From Haliotis asinina (taxonomy: Eukaryota > Mollusca > Gastropoda > Lepetellida > Haliotidae), in the NCBI RefSeq assembly GCF_037392515.1, contig NC_090282.1, positions 57,808,843 to 57,872,842 of the forward strand: a DNA stretch of 64,000 bases, given 5' to 3'. The position numbers and the translations under genes are program-made. The notes under the pieces were generated by a model that saw nothing but the letters and a program-made list of their open reading frames with translations, did no database searches and was not told where the DNA came from. This document shows, in pieces, positions 61,221-64,000 of the stretch. Within the stretch, counting starts at the first letter, position 1, and every line of letters begins with the position of its first letter.

Positions 61221-63037
61221 CTGATAAACACACTGTTTTGCTGGTGGAGTCGAGGATATCAGATTCTTCAGTCAGACAGCCCTGGATTTATGTATGACAG
61301 TGTAGAACACACTCTAGCCAGGGTGTGCACAGTGACATGGCAGGACTGGAGACTTAGACCAGTGCTATGTGTATATGTAGCCTGTAAGTGGAGGAAGTAT
61401 TGGGCACAGTTTTAAGTGGGATACTTACAACAAGGAGCAGTTTTATACATATGCTTGGTGTAGATCAGATTTATTCTTTGAAAAATGTTGATTATATTTC
61501 TATCGCGTGACATGCTTGAAGTAAACATGATACTGTACCTTCTCTGCATCACAAACAAGTTTATGTCTCTGGTTGTCTTAGGTTGTAAAGAGATGAGTTA
61601 AGATAGAAACTAATCAACTCTCTCTCCTTGCAACTGAACACTGAACAAACACAGACTTTGGAGAACTGTTACAATAATCAAAATTCAGTGATAGAAAACT
61701 TCCAGCTTATTAGATCCTTTGAGACTGCATGGACCAAATATCCATTCACGTGAAAAGTGCTGACTTCTGTGTGTCAACGGACCATTTAACAATAGATAAA
61801 TGTGAAAAATATATTGCACAGTTTTGTAGCATTGGAAGTTCAGCATTGAAAAATGGCTGCCCCTTTGATGATGAGTCTTGCTTTCAGTGGAAGTGTGTGC
61901 CATACATCAAAGTAATGTGAATCATTAAGAACCCAGTGACGATTATGAAGCTTAACTGACGCTTGTCCTGTCCGCGTAGCAGAATGTCATCTTCAGTAGA
62001 CTACTGTGCCCCCAAAGTATACAGGGACGGAAAAGGTTGACTTGACACAATCCATGGGCTAGGGTAGAAGTGGGGAGTGTTTATTGTAATGGGGTTTCTA
62101 GATAGGGTCCAAGGGCTGCTGAAAGTTAAAATAGTATAAGTCAGGAAGTAAATGATAGCCAGAAAAGACAGACTTTCAGAAATGACGTCACAGGTTCCCT
62201 CCCTCCCTCAACCACCTACTCACTCCTGACTGGCTTGTTCCCATGTTCGAGAGTTGCAGTAGCTCAGCATCACATTACTGAGAACTGAGTTACACCATTT
62301 TTTGCTGCAAAGTCTAACCTAAGTGTAACATATGATGTCTATGCCCCTCATGCATTAGGGGATTGACATTATCCCATAACATCATGGCATTTTAAAAAGT
62401 TAATTGTTTGATGAGGGTTATTTGTCGTTGTTTCAGTGGAAAGGGTAAAGTATAGATGGTAAGATGGATGGGATAGGATGTTGAAGAGGTCCCACTCTGG
62501 TGGATAGGTACTTCTTGGGAACTGCAGAATAGCAACTGTTGAATTCAGTGATGTGTAGAAGATGTTCAGCTATGTGTTTGTGGTACTAATTTCAGTTGGT
62601 GAAGACAGACCCCCCTCGTGAGAGACTACCTTTGATATTAAATCTATGTCCTAATTTTCCTGTACTCATGACATGAAAATGCTTAGAATCACTTCATTGG
62701 CATGATTTGTATCGTGCAGATCTTGATTGTTAAAGCATAGTTTTGTGGTTTTATTGTCTGCAATCCTGAACAAACTATGCAACTTAGAAACTTCTCATTA
62801 TTACTCTTGTTCATATATTGACTTAGAGCAGAGACTTAATCATAAGAAGGACTCATCCTAGTTTGGGTTAACCTTGGTGCTCCCCTGGCACATACTGCTT
62901 CATATATAGATCCACTTGTAGAGAGCAAACTTCTATATACTAGCAGCCCCTGCTCCATGTTGTCAACATGTCAAGAAGCATAGACAACCCTCCTCATATA
63001 GTAAGATGAAATTATCAAATGCTAATCTGGAAACTGT
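61221..63037. other. CHSY1 intron segment with one Cys-rich open frame
   Basis: AT-rich. A 63-codon open frame (61729-61920) has six cysteines in its C-terminal 43 residues (ADFC, DKC, QFC, NGC, ESC, WKC) and ends CVPYIKVM. A possible donor (ATCAAA then GTAATG) sits just before its stop. A TGA directly upstream in frame rules out extension, and no signal peptide is seen. It may be chance or a small unrecognised exon. Nothing else seen. Confidence 0.25.
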
Positions 63038-63170
63038 GGTGGCTGAGGAGGTTAGGCGGCTCACTTTGTATGCTGGCGATTAGGTGTCTGATTAGGTATG
63101 GGTTCCAATCCCAGGTGGAACTAGAATCTTTACTTAGCTAAAGCAGTAATCCCAGATATATCATAATCCA
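63038..63170 (+). repeat. Possible tRNA-derived SINE of a third type
   Basis: GTGGCTGAGGAGGTTAGGCG resembles a tRNA box A and GGGTTCCAATCCCAGGTGG a box B 60-70 bp later, the spacing of a tRNA with long variable arm. It does not resemble SINE-A or SINE-B and no clear tail is visible. A decayed tRNA pseudogene is the alternative. Confidence 0.4.
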
Positions 63171-63241
63171 CATTTTGCCACTTTCTAATGGTGTTGTAAC
63201 AATCTAATGTTTGTCCCTAGAACATATACTTATTCCTAATA

Positions 63242-63405
63242 AGGTGGTGGGGTAGCCTAATGGTGAAAGTGTTTGCTCACCAAGTCGAAGGTCCGGGTTT
63301 GATTCCCCACATGAGCACAATGTGTGAAGCCCTTTTCTGGTGTACCATGATACTGATGCAATACTGCTAAAAGCACTGTAAAACTAATCTCACACATTTA
63401 TTCCT
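63242..63405 (+). repeat. SINE-A copy, full length
   Basis: GGTGGTGGGGTAGCCTAATG (box A), GTCCGGGTTTGATTCCCCAC (box B), ACAATGTGTGAAGCCCTTTT, GCTAAAAGCACTGTAAAACT, tail AATCTCACACA. TTATTCCTAAT flanks it at 63230-63240 and 63399-63409, a likely target-site duplication. Confidence 0.88.
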
Positions 63406-64000
63406 AATGTTAGATCCTTTTACACATACCTTACCATGACCTGCTTGTGTCACTGCTGAAAATCTGACCTGTGAAACCATTCTGTCATTTGCCTGTAATT
63501 ATTTAGAAAGAGGTGAAAAATCTGATTGAGTAGATAAATGGATATGACACTTCAACTGACTTCTGCTGTATAACATGAACAGTTTTAGTGTGATCAAACA
63601 TCTTGAAGTACTGTGAGTAAATTGCATTTGTCACTGTAGGGATTTTCATAAAAAAAGGTTTCACACAATTTGTTCAAAATCATTTGCAAGTTTCTGTGGT
63701 AAGATTCTTTTGTGTTTGCTTGGACTTTTGTGAGAATATTTATTTGGATTAAAATATGGGTTAAGCATTGTACACTCCCAATAAATAGGAGTCAGCATGT
63801 GTAGTATATGCCTGAACCGAGAAGCAAGTCTAGATTTTACCTGCAGTAAGTACAGGACAAACAACTGTCTGTCACTCCACCGGTGTCTAACGCATTTCCT
63901 TGCCTGGCTATTGTTCACAGTGTATACAGTGCAGCTACAATCAGCCCAGGGTACAGACACCTTCTGTGTTACACATATTGTTGTTTCAAGTTAAACCTGT

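Larger units (their letters stand above)
22054..64000 (+). other. CHSY1 intron, at least 41.9 kb
   Basis: After the donor at 22054, no segment resembling the expected continuation of CHSY (the FYENYEQNKKGYI-type segment) was found, nor a full gene on either strand. Open frames are short, mostly below 110 codons, and where longer they lie in tandem repeats. The interval is therefore treated as one intron or intron plus unseen features. Repeats inside it are listed separately. Confidence 0.6.

Overview
The window is nuclear DNA from an animal, most likely a gastropod mollusc and probably an abalone-type (Haliotis) genome. The support is: AT-rich sequence, spliced genes with long introns, and many copies of a tRNA-headed SINE whose tail runs into (GAGT)n/(ACTC)n. 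I associate that repeat with gastropod genomes, but the species call is inference. There are no operons, CRISPR arrays or bacterial features.

Layout. (1) 1-3857: a probable last exon of an unidentified minus-strand gene (608-749), a decayed mariner transposase piece (about 960-1349), a SINE with a 12-bp target-site duplication, and the probable 3' UTR of the next gene. (2) 3858-17687, minus strand: a complete nine-exon RPRD2-like gene (CID plus CREPT-type coiled coil plus a long Pro/His-rich tail). All eight introns keep the reading frame at GT-AG sites and the inferred protein is 1141 residues. Its introns carry SINEs, two pogo/Tigger-like MITEs, an hAT-like MITE nested in a SINE, and a THAP-bearing DNA transposon nested in an hAT-like element. 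(3) 17688-21243: a divergent intergenic region and the probable 5' UTR of the next gene. (4) 21244-22053, plus strand: the first coding exon of a chondroitin sulfate synthase (CHSY1-like), 270 codons, with membrane anchor and DDD motif. (5) 22054-64000: I find no continuation of CHSY1 and no other convincing gene, so this appears to be at least 41.9 kb of one intron. It is unusually rich in minisatellites with unrelated units (46, 26, 67, about 174, 36, 29, about 20, about 28 and about 54 bp), together with SINEs and MITEs.

The two recognised genes stand head to head but act in unrelated processes. RPRD2 proteins bind the RNA polymerase II C-terminal domain in the nucleus. CHSY enzymes polymerise chondroitin in the Golgi. 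I see no functional cluster and no convincing new defence or metabolic system. The most unusual material is repeat architecture: higher-order tandem arrays, paired composite elements with internal 174-bp repeats, and nested transposons.
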